A model generated the notes under the pieces. The model worked only from the letters and a program-made list of their open reading frames with translations. It ran no database searches and was not told where the DNA came from. Shown here in pieces: positions 15,281 to 22,335 of a stretch of DNA of 23,079 nucleotides (within the stretch, counting starts at the first letter, position 1; each line of letters opens with the position of its first letter). The position numbers and the translations under genes are program-made. Source of the stretch: an uncultured Rubrobacteraceae bacterium (GTDB lineage Bacteria; Actinomycetota; Rubrobacteria; Rubrobacterales; Rubrobacteraceae); assembly GCA_902806105.1 (NCBI GenBank), contig CADCVI010000203.1, forward strand, positions 1 through 23,079, read 5' to 3'.

Positions 15281-16189
15281 CTAGGAGAAGACGCCCTCGC
15301 CAGCACCTGGCTTGAGCTTGCCCTCCCCGTCCAGGTAGTCGCGCCAGGAGCGCTTCGGGCTGTAGCCGAGCATCTTCTCGGCCTTGGCGATCGAGATCCC
15401 CCCGGCGTCTTCGCGGGACAGGGGGGTCCTTACCTCCACCGCGTCTCCGTAGTACTGCTTCACGATCTCCTCGAACGGCCGCCCGCCCGCGTTGTCGGGC
15501 GAGGCTATGTAGAAGACCTCGTGGCCCGGCAGGTCGGACTCTGCGGCCAGGGTTATAGCGTCGGCGAGGTCGTAAACGTCTATGTAGCTCCAGAAGTTCG
15601 GGGAGAGGACGGACGCGTCCCTCACCTGGGGACCGAGGTTGCGCTCGTAGTTCCCCTCGTGCTGCACCCACGAGGGGCGGATGGAGATGCAGCGGATGTC
15701 GCTCCTCCGTATGGCCCCGTCCATGAGCTGCTCGCTGAAGTGCTTGGCGGTCGCGTACGGGTCCTGCGGCTTTATGGGGTGCTCCTCGTCCACCGGCACG
15801 TAGTCCGGCAGGAACTCGCGCTCGGGGAAGAAGAAGCCCGGAACCGTCTCGCTGGAGATGTTCACGTAACGGGGGACGCCGAAGCGGATCGCCGCCTCCA
15901 GGGTGTTGAAGACGCCCATCAGGTTGTTCTGGAAGACTACGTGCGGCGGGTTGTGGGTCGGCTCCGGGAGCGCCGCCGCGTGGACTACGGCGTCCATCCC
16001 GCTGACTACGGCGTATGCGTCGCCCGCGTCCGTCATGTCGGCCTGTATGTACTCGGGGTCGGTCGCCTCCGGCCTCTCGAAGACCGGGGGGATGAGGTCC
16101 GTCGCCCTGACCTCGTGCCCCTTCTTCTGCAGCGCCGCCACCGCCGCCCTGCCAACCTTCCCCGCTGAGCCCGTTACCAGTACGCGCAT
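15281..16189 (-). CDS. NAD-dependent epimerase/dehydratase family protein (extended SDR)
   Basis: This 302-residue extended short-chain dehydrogenase has the nucleotide motif TGSAGKVG (6-13), Asp31 at the end of the second strand (suggesting NAD rather than NADP), the serine site ISSE (111-114) and the catalytic pair Tyr145-x3-Lys149 in YATAK. Enzymes of this kind epimerise, dehydrate or oxidise nucleotide sugars or sugar acids. The segments 'SSETVPGFFFPEREFLPDYVPVDEEHP' and 'RPSWVQHEG' look more like a sugar or uronate dehydrogenase group than UDP-glucose 4-epimerase, but I cannot fix the substrate. AAGGGG sits about 9 bases before the ATG on the minus strand. The gene is divergent from the next SDR gene across 184 bp. 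Confidence 0.88.
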   Translation of the reverse strand: MRVLVTGSAGKVGRAAVAALQKKGHEVRATDLIPPVFERPEATDPEYIQADMTDAGDAYAVVSGMDAVVHAAALPEPTHNPPHVVFQNNLMGVFNTLEAAIRFGVPRYVNISSETVPGFFFPEREFLPDYVPVDEEHPIKPQDPYATAKHFSEQLMDGAIRRSDIRCISIRPSWVQHEGNYERNLGPQVRDASVLSPNFWSYIDVYDLADAITLAAESDLPGHEVFYIASPDNAGGRPFEEIVKQYYGDAVEVRTPLSREDAGGISIAKAEKMLGYSPKRSWRDYLDGEGKLKPGAGEGVFS

Positions 16190-16373
16190 ACCTCTGTCCC
16201 CTTCCTTCCGTGGTCGGGGCGATCGTACAACATCTCCGGAAGGCCGGAGGGGCGATGGAGATCGGTACGAGGAAACGCCGCGAAGGCGCGGGCCTCCGAG
16301 ACGCCGCAGACCATCGGGAGGACCGCTGACGGCGCGCGGTTTCGTAGCCTGGAGTGGGGGGTAGCCTTAACGC

Positions 16374-17429
16374 ATGCGAGTAGTGATCTTGGGTGCCACG
16401 GGTAATGTCGGAACGAGCGTGCTGCGCGCGCTCTCGGATGAGGATCGGGTCGAGTCCGTCCTCGGCGTGGCCCGGCGCAGGCCGGGGCTTCGCATGAACA
16501 AGGTCGAGTGGGCGACGGCGGACATTTCCAAGGACGATCTCGTCCCGATCGTACGGGGGGCGGACGCGGTAGTGCTCGTCGCGTGGCTCATCCAGCCCTC
16601 GCGGGACCTGAACAAGCTGTGGATGGTGAACGTCGAGGGGAGCATGCGGGCGGCCAGGGCCGTGGCGGAGGCCGGGGTCCCGTCGCTCGTCTACGCCTCC
16701 TCCGTGGGGACGTACTCCCCGGGGCCGAAGGACCGGCGGGTGGACGAGAGCTGGCCGACGGGCGGTATCCCGACCTCGTACTACGCGCGCCAGAAGGCCG
16801 AGGTGGAGCGCAGGCTGGACCGTTTCGAGGCCGACCACCCGGAGGTGCGCGTCGTCAGGATGCGCCAGGGGCTCACCTTCAAGAGCGAGGCGGCCGAGGG
16901 CCAGCGGCGCCTCTTCGCGGGGCCGTACTTTCCGGGGAGCATCGCCCGTTCCGAGCTTATAAACCTCGTCCCGGCGATCCGGGGCCTGCGCGGTCAGGTG
17001 GTCCACTCCTTCGACGTGGGGGAGGCTTACCGGCTCGCGCTCCTGAACGAGGACGCCCGCGGGGCCTACAACCTCGCGACGGAGCCCGTCGTGGACCCCG
17101 AGGAGCTCTCGCGCATCTTCGGTGCCCGGCAGTTGCCGGTGCCCGCGGGGCTCGCCCGCGCCGCCGCCCGCGTAAGCTGGCAGCTCAGGCTCCAGCCGGT
17201 GCCGGAGGGATGGCTGGATCTCGCGCTCAACGTCCCGATCATGGATACCACCCGCGCCCGGACGGAGCTCGGCTGGACCCCCCGGTACGACGCGGGGGAG
17301 ACGCTGCTCGACGAGTTGAAGGGCCTGAGGGAGGGTGCCGGGCTCGATACGCCGCCCCTCTCCCCGAAGACGAGCGGCCCCTTCAGGATCCGGGAGATAC
17401 TCACCGGCGTGGGGAGGAGAGAGCCATGA
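16374..17429 (+). CDS. NAD-dependent epimerase/dehydratase-like protein (SDR)
   Basis: The 351-residue protein starts with the Rossmann motif GATGNVG (7-13) and has the serine site ASSVG (108-112) and Tyr137-x3-Lys141 in YARQK. The C-terminal half resembles NAD-dependent epimerases acting on nucleotide sugars, but the ending 'TTRARTELGWTPRYDAGETLLDELKGL' is also common in atypical SDRs of unknown substrate. An Arg-rich stretch after the second strand ('VARRRPG', 32-38) suggests NADP(H) preference. Its TGA overlaps the ATG of the zinc dehydrogenase (ATGA at 17426-17429), so the two are translated from one mRNA and probably act on linked substrates. The gene is only loosely similar to the SDR encoded divergently. 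Confidence 0.87.
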   Translation: MRVVILGATGNVGTSVLRALSDEDRVESVLGVARRRPGLRMNKVEWATADISKDDLVPIVRGADAVVLVAWLIQPSRDLNKLWMVNVEGSMRAARAVAEAGVPSLVYASSVGTYSPGPKDRRVDESWPTGGIPTSYYARQKAEVERRLDRFEADHPEVRVVRMRQGLTFKSEAAEGQRRLFAGPYFPGSIARSELINLVPAIRGLRGQVVHSFDVGEAYRLALLNEDARGAYNLATEPVVDPEELSRIFGARQLPVPAGLARAAARVSWQLRLQPVPEGWLDLALNVPIMDTTRARTELGWTPRYDAGETLLDELKGLREGAGLDTPPLSPKTSGPFRIREILTGVGRREP

Positions 17430-18604
17430 AGGCCGTCGTGTGGCACGGCAAGGAAGACGTCCGGGTAGACACCGTCCCCGACCCGATCATCCAGCAGCCG
17501 ACGGACGCGATCGTCAGGATAACCTCGACCGCGATCTGCGGCTCCGACCTCCACCTCTACAGCAAGCTCGGACCGATCATGCGCGAGGGCGACATCATCG
17601 GTCACGAGCCGATGGGGATCGTCGAGGAGGTCGGTCGGGACGTCGAGCACATCAAGCCCGGCGACAGGGTGGTGGTCCCGTTCAACATCTCGTGCGGTCA
17701 CTGCTACTTCTGCGACCAGGATCTCTACTCGCAGTGCGAGACCACGCGCGACACCGGCAAGATCGCCCGAAACATCAACCTGCTGGGGCGCGGGCGCGGC
17801 GCGAGCCTCTTCGGGTACACGCACGCCTACGGGGCCGTCCCCGGCGGGCAGGCCGAGTACCTGCGGGTGCCCCAGGCCCACTTCGGGCCCATCAAAGTCC
17901 CCGAGGAGGCCGAAGGTGCCCCCGACGAGAGGTTCCTGTACCTCTCCGACGTGCTGCCGACAAGCTGGCAGGCCGTCGCCTACGCTGACGTGCCGCGGGG
18001 CGGGACGGTCGCCGTGTGGGGCCTCGGCCCCATCGGGCAGATGTGCGCCAGGATCGCGCTGCACCAGGGCGCGGGCAGGGTTATAGGCGTGGACAACGTC
18101 CCCGAGCGGCTCACCCTCGCGGCGAAGTACGGCGTCGAGACCGTGGACTACTCGGCGGTCGAGGACCCGGCCAGGCTCGTCGTCGACATGACGGACGGTC
18201 GGGGCGCGGACGCCGTGATAGACGCGGTCGGGATGGAGGCGGGCGGCTCCTGGGTCGATTCGGTCCTCCAGACCACCAAGATACAGCTGGACAAGAGGCG
18301 CGCGCTGCGCGACTGCATGGCCGCCGTGAGGCGCGGCGGAACCCTCTCCATAAGCGGCGTGTACGCCGGACCCATCCAGATGTTCCCGCTCGGCGACCTC
18401 TTCGACATGCAGGTCCAGGTACGGATGGGCCAGGCGAACGTGTGGCGCTGGGTCCGCGAGATCATGCCGCTCCTCGGCGACGACGACCCCCTGGGCACCG
18501 AAGACCTCAAGACCCACACGATGGCCCTGCAAGACGCGCCCCTGGGATACGAGATCTTCCAGAAAAAGCAAGACGGCGCCATCAAGTGCGTCCTGAAGCC
18601 GTAA
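17426..18604 (+). CDS. zinc-dependent alcohol dehydrogenase, glutathione-independent formaldehyde dehydrogenase-like
   Basis: This 392-residue medium-chain dehydrogenase has the catalytic-zinc residues Cys38 and His60-Glu61 ('IGHEPMG'), the structural-zinc cluster Cys90, Cys93, Cys96, Cys104 in 'CGHCYFCDQDLYSQC', and the nucleotide motif GLGPIG. Length, the insert after the cysteine cluster and 'FGYTHAYGAVPGGQAEYLRVP' resemble the FdhA/glutathione-independent formaldehyde dehydrogenase branch. Many proteins of that branch are annotated by similarity only and may oxidise other alcohols. The ATG at 17426 overlaps the stop of the preceding SDR gene. A longer in-frame reading from 16508 lies inside that SDR gene and is rejected. 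The SDR plus dehydrogenase pair suggests a two-step redox conversion of a sugar or alcohol. Confidence 0.9.
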   Translation: MKAVVWHGKEDVRVDTVPDPIIQQPTDAIVRITSTAICGSDLHLYSKLGPIMREGDIIGHEPMGIVEEVGRDVEHIKPGDRVVVPFNISCGHCYFCDQDLYSQCETTRDTGKIARNINLLGRGRGASLFGYTHAYGAVPGGQAEYLRVPQAHFGPIKVPEEAEGAPDERFLYLSDVLPTSWQAVAYADVPRGGTVAVWGLGPIGQMCARIALHQGAGRVIGVDNVPERLTLAAKYGVETVDYSAVEDPARLVVDMTDGRGADAVIDAVGMEAGGSWVDSVLQTTKIQLDKRRALRDCMAAVRRGGTLSISGVYAGPIQMFPLGDLFDMQVQVRMGQANVWRWVREIMPLLGDDDPLGTEDLKTHTMALQDAPLGYEIFQKKQDGAIKCVLKP

Positions 18605-19040
18605 CCACGAAGCCCCGAGCGCGGTTCCATAAGCTACCGTACAAGGAACCCGCCCGACCGTAGGAAGCTATCGTGCGCAGTTTCGGCGCTATCCGGAACG
18701 TTGCTCCCGCAAACGGTAGAACATCACCATCGAAACTCGGCTCACACGGTTCCCTTGCGAGCCGGCTCCTCCTGCACGCGTGCAGGAACGGCGCTCGTGT
18801 AGGTCGCACGCAGATGGCAGCCGACCGGCTACGCCCGGTCTCGAGAGACGCGGGTCGTGCCGCTCCTGGCGTCAGCGCGAGCAGTTCGTGAAGCACGCTT
18901 ACCCCCGAACGCTGAAACGAGGGAAACGCCTGCTGCGTTCGCAGGAACATATCGTCGATTTCCGGGGTCGGACGAGAACGAGTAGCCGCTTGCTCTCGGA
19001 GGCTCCCGAACCCGGGGCGGTGGGGGGCTGGAGATCCGCT
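18605..19040. other. gene-poor intergenic region between convergent genes
   Basis: These 436 bases lie between the zinc dehydrogenase (+) and the LOV-GGDEF-EAL gene (-), which converge. I see no supportable gene: ORFs here lack ribosome sites and have mixed codon bias. The stretch is less GC-rich than the neighbouring genes. It contains an 18-bp palindrome (18770-18787) and, about 150 bp further on, a related broken copy, CCTGC-N7-GCAGG (18929-18945). Both copies are followed by the same AAC. No T-rich terminator is present. Confidence 0.5.
18770..18787. repeat. perfect 18-bp palindrome
   Basis: TCCTGCACGCGTGCAGGA is identical to its reverse complement over all 18 bases. It lies in a non-coding stretch at the 3' sides of two genes, so it is not an obvious promoter operator. 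It could be a protein site, a 3'-end structure (with a small loop), or part of a degraded element. Confidence 0.6.
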
Positions 19041-21602
19041 CTATCGGGCCGTGGAGAGGGTTCTCAAGGGGGGGCTCATCGGTTTGGAGAAGAGGTAGCC
19101 CTGCGCGAACGTCGCGCCTTTCTCACGCGCCCACGCCAGCTCGCCTTCCGTCTCCACCCCCTCGACAATCGTCTCCACGTCGAGGCCCCGCGCCATCTCA
19201 AGCACCTTCCCGGCCACGAGCGCCTTGTACGGGTCCTGGTCCACCCCGCGTACGAGCTGCATGTCGAGCTTGATGAAGTCCGGCCTCAGGCGGTGGATCA
19301 TGTTCAGCGACGAGTAGCCGCTGCCGACGTCGTCCAGCGCCACCCTGAAGCCCTTCTCCCGGTAGAAGGCCGCTATGTTCTTCAGGTGATCCACGTCCTT
19401 GGCCTCCTCCGTTTCGGTGACCTCGAAGACGATCCTCTCGGGCGAGAGACCCGCCTCTCGTACCGCCTCGACCGTCGAGCGCAGGCAGAACACGGGGTCG
19501 TAGACGGCGGCCGGGGTGAAGTTGATGAAGAGATTGCTCGTCACGCCGTGGAGCGTGGCCTCGCGGATGGCGGTGCGCCTGGCTGCCAGGTCGGTCTGGA
19601 AGAGCATCCGGGAGTTCTTGGCGGCCCCGAAGATCCTGCCGGGCGTAACGAGGCCGCCCTCCTCATCGATGCCCCTGAGGAGGCACTCCTGTGCGAAGAT
19701 CTCGTGGGGGGCGCCGACGCTCACTATCGGCTGGAAGAAGCTAGTCAGCCTACCCTCGGAGAGCATGTCCAAAAGCCAGTCCGAGTTCCCCAGGGAAGAG
19801 AGCCTGTTCAGGGGCTGCGCGCGAGGGATGTCGCTCACAGTGAGGCCGTCCCCGCCCGGCTTGAACAGGGCACGGGTATCCTCCGCCTCCTGGCCGGAGA
19901 GCACCGCCGAGAGCGAGGAGACGAGGTCCGTCAGGCGCCCGTCGTCGAGCCGGACGACCACGGAGTAGTCCCTGGCCGACTCGACCGTCCAGCCCTCGGC
20001 CCTGAGGTGGTGGTAGGCCTTGGTCATGGTGTGGTCGAGGGGCAGCCACAGGTAGAGTCTGCCGGGCCCCGCGAGCTTCTCCGGCAGCGTCTCGCAGCGC
20101 GAGCAACTGCCGTTCTCGAAGCCCTTGGAGCCCGCGGTACGGCCCCTGGCGGGGGGCGTGCCACTACGCTGCGACGAGGGGGCGCACGCGCTGGCGCCAC
20201 CGGATGTGCACCCGGCGGGGTCCTCCGCCGCGGCCGTCCCGATCGCGGAGGACCCCGGCGCTGTGGGGCGAAGCGGGGCACTCTTGCCGGTGCCGTGGAC
20301 CTCGTAGAGGCCCTTACCGCGACCCTTGGAGCGGTACATCGCGTTGTCCGCCTCGCGCACCAGGTCTTGCGGCCGGACGCGCGCCGGGTCGCCGAGCGCC
20401 ACGCCGATGCTGGCGGAGACGGAGACCTCCACACCTTCCAGCCGGATCGGGGGACTCAGTTTCCCCGAGATGCGCTCGGCGACCCGAGCCGCGTCTTCCG
20501 CGCCTTGCGTGTCCTCCAGCAGGACCGTGAACTCGTCCCCGCCGAGACGCGCCACGGTGTCGCCTGGCCTGGCGTTCTCCTTCAGGCGCCGCGCCACCTC
20601 CACGAGCACACGGTCCCCCGCTTCGTGCCCCAGCTCGTCGTTGATCTCCTTGAAGCCGTCCAGGTCCAGAAAGAGCACGGCGACGGGGTTCTCCCTGCGT
20701 CCGGCGCGCGCCAGCGCGTGTTCGAGACGCTCCGTGAACAGGGCGCGATTGGGCAGGCCCGTCAGCCCGTCGTGAAAGGCCCGGTGCTCGAGCCGCTCCT
20801 CCAGCTCCTTGCGCCCGGTGACGTCCGTGTGAGAGCCTGCGAGCCTGTACGGAGCGCCGTCCGCGCCCCGCACCGAGGCTCCCCTGGTCAGGATCCAGCG
20901 GTACGAGCCGTCCCTGTGCAGCAGCCGATGCTCGAGCTCGTAGTGGTCAGTGCGCCCCTCCAGGTACCCCCGCATGGTCGCCATCACTCGCTCGCGGTCC
21001 TCCGGATGGATCCTGTCGCGCCACGAGTCGAAGCCGCTCTCGAGCTCGTGGTCCTCGTAGCCGAGCATCTCCTTCCACCGGGGCGAGTAGTGCACCTCGT
21101 CCGTCGTCAGGTCCCAGTCCCAGATGCCGTCGTTGGAGCCGCGTATGGCTACCTCGTAGCGCTCCTCGCTCTCCTTGAGGGCCTCTTCGGCCTCCTTGCG
21201 GGCCGTGACGTCCTCCTGGATCCCGATGTAGTTGGTGAGCCTCCCCTCCGCGTCGCGTACGGGGGCGAGGTGCAGCTCGTTCCAGAACGGCGTGCCGTTC
21301 TTTCTGTAGTTGCGCAGGATGCCGGTCCACTCCCTGCCCTCCTCGACGGCGGCGCGCAACAGATCCAGGGTGGGCTGCGCCTCCTGGGGATCGCGAAGGA
21401 AGCGGCAGTTGCGGCCGAGAACCTCCGAGGCGGGATATCCGGTGATCCGCTCGAAGGCGGGATTGACGTAGATGATGGGATTGTCGTACCTCGTAGCGTC
21501 GGTCAGGACGATGCCGTTCGAGCTGGCTTCGACGGCCAGCCCCAAGAGCCGCCGACCTTGACCTTCGCGTTCGTCCCCGGGCATCTTGACTCCTTGCGAC
21601 AT
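19041..21602 (-). CDS. LOV-PAS-GGDEF-EAL protein, predicted light-responsive c-di-GMP enzyme
   Basis: The 853-residue cytosolic protein starts at ATG 21602, with AAGGAG 7 bases upstream. Domains in order: LOV (about 20-135), with the photoactive Cys66 in GRNCRFL, flavin-contact Asn98 and Asn108, and Gln129 in 'IGIQEDVT'; PAS with PAC (145-265); GGDEF (272-435) with intact GGDEF 354-358 and inhibitory site RxxD 345-348 five residues before it; a Pro/Ser/Gly-rich linker (438-497); a CxxC module (500-503 and on, to about 600); and EAL (610-848). The EAL domain reads ECL at 639-641, with Asn694, Glu727/Glu730, Asp757-Asp758, Lys778, Glu814 and Gln834 kept, so phosphodiesterase activity is plausible. 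Known families of this kind make and break c-di-GMP. Blue-light control is inferred from the LOV residues, and no partner gene is adjacent. Confidence 0.92.
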   Translation of the reverse strand: MSQGVKMPGDEREGQGRRLLGLAVEASSNGIVLTDATRYDNPIIYVNPAFERITGYPASEVLGRNCRFLRDPQEAQPTLDLLRAAVEEGREWTGILRNYRKNGTPFWNELHLAPVRDAEGRLTNYIGIQEDVTARKEAEEALKESEERYEVAIRGSNDGIWDWDLTTDEVHYSPRWKEMLGYEDHELESGFDSWRDRIHPEDRERVMATMRGYLEGRTDHYELEHRLLHRDGSYRWILTRGASVRGADGAPYRLAGSHTDVTGRKELEERLEHRAFHDGLTGLPNRALFTERLEHALARAGRRENPVAVLFLDLDGFKEINDELGHEAGDRVLVEVARRLKENARPGDTVARLGGDEFTVLLEDTQGAEDAARVAERISGKLSPPIRLEGVEVSVSASIGVALGDPARVRPQDLVREADNAMYRSKGRGKGLYEVHGTGKSAPLRPTAPGSSAIGTAAAEDPAGCTSGGASACAPSSQRSGTPPARGRTAGSKGFENGSCSRCETLPEKLAGPGRLYLWLPLDHTMTKAYHHLRAEGWTVESARDYSVVVRLDDGRLTDLVSSLSAVLSGQEAEDTRALFKPGGDGLTVSDIPRAQPLNRLSSLGNSDWLLDMLSEGRLTSFFQPIVSVGAPHEIFAQECLLRGIDEEGGLVTPGRIFGAAKNSRMLFQTDLAARRTAIREATLHGVTSNLFINFTPAAVYDPVFCLRSTVEAVREAGLSPERIVFEVTETEEAKDVDHLKNIAAFYREKGFRVALDDVGSGYSSLNMIHRLRPDFIKLDMQLVRGVDQDPYKALVAGKVLEMARGLDVETIVEGVETEGELAWAREKGATFAQGYLFSKPMSPPLRTLSTAR

Positions 21603-22335
21603 ACGATTCTCCTTGGCCGTCGTACGAGTGAGTTATCGGTCGTATCGGATCAATGCTTTAACGGCGAGCATCTCCGGCCCTCGAAGCGGTCCGGTGTTCC
21701 GGGTCTCATCCGTCCCCGACCCAGCTCCAAGTCAGCACCGGTACCCGTAGATCGAGACGCGTGGTGCGCGGGGATACCGGCCCTACCTCTGCTCGCGGAC
21801 TTGCCGAGCCCGCTCCACGTATCTCCGGCGGCGGACGTCGCCCTCCGCAGGCTTTCTGTGCTCCGCTCTGATGGAGGCGGAGCCGCCGGTCCCCTCCTCG
21901 ATCGTCGAAAGAGCTTTCAAGACGCACTCCCCGAAGACCGGCAGGTTCTCGCCCATCGAGAGGTGCCCGCGTACCGATGCTTCTCCGCAAAACACGCACG
22001 GGCGTCTCGCTACGCTACCTTGCCCGGGAAAGTCCCTCGGCAACGGCCATATTCTCGGAGGCCCGGTTCGCGACCGAGCCAAGACCGGGCTAGAAGCATG
22101 GTCGAGTCTCTTGATGGACGCAAGCCCGACGGTTCGGGGGCGCTGACAAAAGCTACGCCGGCCCTTGCCGGGAACTCGCCGAACCTCCCGACGAGCGCTC
22201 TCGCCTCTCCGCGATCCCGAGACGTGCCCCCGGCGCGCAGACGCGTGACGTCGATCAAAGAAATATACCTAGAGGCCGATGGCAAATAAGAAAAGTATGT
22301 AAGATTACGGTAAGTGTTGGGGGGGGAGGAGAAAC
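21603..22335. other. long gene-poor region upstream of two divergent signalling genes
   Basis: These 733 bases separate the LOV-GGDEF-EAL gene (-) from the GAF-PAS gene (+) and must hold both promoters. The part next to the GAF-PAS gene (about 22255-22318) is strikingly AT-rich for this genome and carries TAAGAT at 22300-22305, a possible -10 element without a clear -35. An eight-base G run at 22319-22326 follows just before the ribosome site. The only coding-like piece is the minus-strand CxxC ORF described separately. I find no RNA gene or repeat. Confidence 0.45.
21783..22082 (-). CDS. possible small CxxC finger protein or gene remnant
   Basis: A frame ending in TAG at 21783 encodes 'RPCVFCGEASVRG...LPVFGEC' followed by a charged Arg/Glu-rich tail. 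The CxFCG start and spacing recall the zinc finger at the N-terminus of ClpX, but the second CxxC pair is reduced to a single Cys (GEC), so a four-cysteine site is not complete. The stretch 'HLSMGENLPVFGECVL' uses G/C-ending codons like a real gene. No good start exists: TTG 22082 has no ribosome site, and the first 30 residues have weak coding character. It may be a decayed gene, a small gene with a non-standard start, or chance. Confidence 0.33.
   Translation of the reverse strand: MARSRTGPPRIWPLPRDFPGQGSVARRPCVFCGEASVRGHLSMGENLPVFGECVLKALSTIEEGTGGSASIRAEHRKPAEGDVRRRRYVERARQVREQR

Noticed and set aside
16234..16249. CTCCGG/CCGGAG hairpin in the divergent SDR promoter region.
   Set aside because: Six GC-rich base pairs with a 4-base loop are too easily met by chance in this composition.
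18582..18950. 122-codon minus-strand ORF in the gene-poor stretch.
   Set aside because: No ribosome site, no recognisable motif and mixed codon bias.
18780..22289. 1169-codon + strand ORF.
   Set aside because: It is antisense to the LOV-GGDEF-EAL gene, whose domains and catalytic motifs are unmistakable.
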